DNA of 62,095 nucleotides from a bacterium ADurb.Bin236 (lineage in GTDB: Bacteria > UBP15 > UBA6099), in the NCBI GenBank assembly GCA_002069885.1, contig MWCD01000018.1, positions 1 through 62,095 of the forward strand, written 5' to 3'. The position numbers were made by a program, and so were the translations under genes. Of this stretch, positions 60,698 to 62,095 are shown one piece after another. Each line of letters begins with the position of its first letter. The first letter of the stretch is position 1. The notes beneath the pieces are model-generated. The model had not been told where the DNA came from. It searched no databases and saw only the letters and a program-made list of their open reading frames with translations.

Positions 60698-60769
60698 TGG
60701 GCGCAGACGGATTTGAACCGCCGACCCCTTGCTTGTAAGGCAAGCGCTCTTCCGCTGAGCTATACGCCC
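60698..60769 (-). tRNA. tRNA-Val (anticodon UAC)
   Basis: A complete cloverleaf: acceptor GGGCGTA with TGCGCCC, D-arm AGCTCAGC.GGAAGAGC, anticodon stem CTTGC/GCAAG around CTTACAA (anticodon TAC), and T-arm with GGTTCAAATCC. Discriminator base A; the CCA end is not encoded. 72 bases long. No tRNA lies adjacent. Confidence 0.97.
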
Positions 60770-61000
60770 TTGAACTATCTTGTTTCGCCGGGGGATGGCG
60801 CGGCGAAAAATATCATCCCGGATCTTTCGAGAAAAATCCGGCCCAGTGATTTTCATTTCATGCCGAGGTTTTGTCAAGCGCGCGCCGCAGAGAGAGCCGC
60901 GCGGTTTTAACCTGTTAACTGGACACCCGCGGGATTGTTTATAATAATTTCACGGAAAAGACATCGCGCCGGGGCGGTCTGCCGGCGGCGGGAGGGCAAT

Positions 61001-61960
61001 ATGGCATCCATGAATAGGACATTGAGCTTGTCGGCGCTGCTGGCGGCGGCGCTTATTGTTTTTCAATGCGGGCGGACGGCTGTCGCGGAGCCGGGCGCGA
61101 GCGCGCCCGCCGCTCCGGAAATCGCTCTTTCCCAGCCGGGCGAGGACGGGCTGATAGTAAAAAAGAATATTACGTTCCGAAAAATCGGACAAACTTTGCT
61201 GAAAGGCGACTTGTACAGGCCGGCTGGAGAAGCGGTTCTGCCGATAGTTATCGTGATTCACGGCGGCGGCTTCATGTTCGGCGACAAGGACATGGAGCAT
61301 TACACGAGGATTTCGCGCGAAGTGGCGGCGGGCGGCTATGTGGTGTTCAATGTCAACTACAGGCTGATACAAAACGGCGGGGTTTTCCCAGAGAGCGTCA
61401 AAGACGTGAAGTGCGCGGTGAGATGGGCGAGGGCGAACGCGGCGCAGATCGGGGGAGACCCATCGAAGATTGGGGCGATAGGAGGCTCGGCGGGCGGATA
61501 TCTGGCTACCATGCTGGCGGCAACCGCGAATCACCCGGACTTCGAGCCTGACTGCGACTACGGGGCTGACCCGTCCACCGAGATCAATGCGGCGGTCGTT
61601 TACTTCGGCTTGACGGATATCCGCGCGGACGCTCCGCACACGGCGTCGTTCAGGATGTTGCTGCCGAGATTCCTCGGAGAGAAGAAAGGCGGGAGCGCGG
61701 AGTCGCAGGCGGCGGCGTCGCCGGTGACATACGCGGCGGGCGCGGCTCCTCTATTGCTGTTGCACGGGACGAAGGACACGCTGGTGGAGCACGAGCAGTC
61801 GGTGGCTCTATGCGAACGGGCGGCGGAGGCGGGGCGCGTCTGCGAACTTCATCTGTTCGAGGGCGAAGAACACGCTTTCATCACCTATCCTGACGCTCCC
61901 GCGTCTGTCGAAAGCTCCCGGCTCACCTTCGAATTCTTCGGCAAGCATCTGGCCGACTGA
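61001..61960 (+). CDS. Exported alpha/beta hydrolase (esterase/lipase, BD-FAE/HSL-like)
   Basis: A 319-residue protein from the ATG at 61001 with GGGAGGG; the frame open to 60935 is not homologous. A signal sequence is followed by cleavage near AVA|EP. The oxyanion motif is HGGGF (87-91), the nucleophile Ser163 in GGSAGG, the acid Asp259 (HGTKDTLV) and the base His291 (EEHAF). This is the esterase/carboxylesterase type active on short acyl esters. Its target, perhaps an acetylated glycan, is unknown. Confidence 0.9.
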   Translation: MASMNRTLSLSALLAAALIVFQCGRTAVAEPGASAPAAPEIALSQPGEDGLIVKKNITFRKIGQTLLKGDLYRPAGEAVLPIVIVIHGGGFMFGDKDMEHYTRISREVAAGGYVVFNVNYRLIQNGGVFPESVKDVKCAVRWARANAAQIGGDPSKIGAIGGSAGGYLATMLAATANHPDFEPDCDYGADPSTEINAAVVYFGLTDIRADAPHTASFRMLLPRFLGEKKGGSAESQAAASPVTYAAGAAPLLLLHGTKDTLVEHEQSVALCERAAEAGRVCELHLFEGEEHAFITYPDAPASVESSRLTFEFFGKHLAD

Positions 61961-62038
61961 TTCAAAATATTTTGTAGAGCGCTGTATCGAAACGATATAT
62001 GAATAATCCCAAAAAGTTTGAAAAATCGGAGTTCGAAT

Positions 62039-62095
62039 ATGGCAGAACGAAAGATAAAAATAACGGCGGGGGCGGCTGAGGCTGAAGCTGTTCTG
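62039..62095 (+). CDS. Start of a gene running past the window, cyclophilin-like (TM1367 type)?
   Basis: Nineteen codons from an ATG with CGGAG nine bases upstream. The N-terminus MAERKIKITAGAAEAEAVL resembles the start of small cyclophilin-like proteins of the TM1367/DUF3830 kind, where a K/R-I-K-I-T segment precedes the first strand. Too short to be certain. Confidence 0.4.
   Translation, partial: MAERKIKITAGAAEAEAVL

Overview
The window is GC-rich chromosomal DNA, densely coding on both strands, with frequent TTG and GTG starts and clear Shine-Dalgarno sites. The cell is probably diderm (Gram-negative type): there are lipoprotein signal peptides, a secretin, a TonB-like Pro/Ala linker protein, a parvulin lipoprotein, a PilT ATPase and a large surface-glycan cluster. 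An aldehyde:ferredoxin oxidoreductase and radical SAM enzymes point to anaerobic metabolism. The sequence alone does not identify the phylum; an uncultured or poorly sampled lineage is an inference.

Layout. 1-2524: the end of a DUF58 gene overlapping a transglutaminase-core membrane protein. 2646-9540: a ThDP enzyme, an exported protein, a DUF1846 protein, an unusual seryl-tRNA synthetase, TrmL and a small helical protein. 9700-12720: an AT-richer accessory patch with an exported SH3 protein, a membrane protein and a RelE/ParE-type toxin-antitoxin pair. 12729-18219: RuvX, then a KamA-family aminomutase, an AOR and a TauE/SafE exporter. 18417-28342: a short secretin, a VanX-like dipeptidase, membrane proteins and two TPR proteins. 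28479-33829: an acyltransferase, a cNMP/GAF protein joined to PilT, a FliN-like protein and a parvulin lipoprotein. 33946-45299: a surface-glycan locus with a Wzx-type flippase, GT-C-like membrane proteins, GT2 enzymes, methyltransferases, a GNAT and a fused ADH-Gfo/Idh oxidoreductase. 45486-58086: a PH-like protein, YchF, an M23 peptidase, a MaoC hydratase, an FAD oxidoreductase, a double-thioredoxin protein coupled to a DUF2723-TPR protein, a GT2 and a B12-type radical SAM protein. 58087-59240: repeats and an AT-rich origin-like stretch. 59241-62095: a solute-binding lipoprotein, tRNA-Val, an esterase and the start of one more gene.

The observations most worth following: (1) a family of composite intergenic palindromic repeats, with copies near 2.5, 29.7-30.0, 48.5-48.9 and 58.2-58.7 kb. 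One internal hairpin changes sequence completely between copies while staying paired. A copy also supplies the last codons and the stop of the transglutaminase gene. (2) A KamA-family aminomutase whose substrate-pocket residues match glutamate rather than lysine 2,3-aminomutase. (3) A FliN-like switch protein carrying a CheY-binding type N-terminus, next to PilT and with no other flagellar gene. (4) A SerRS with a rewritten serine-pocket region. (5) An AT-rich stretch with DnaA-box-like motifs and a 22-bp perfect palindrome. No CRISPR array, rRNA operon, transposase or prophage was seen.
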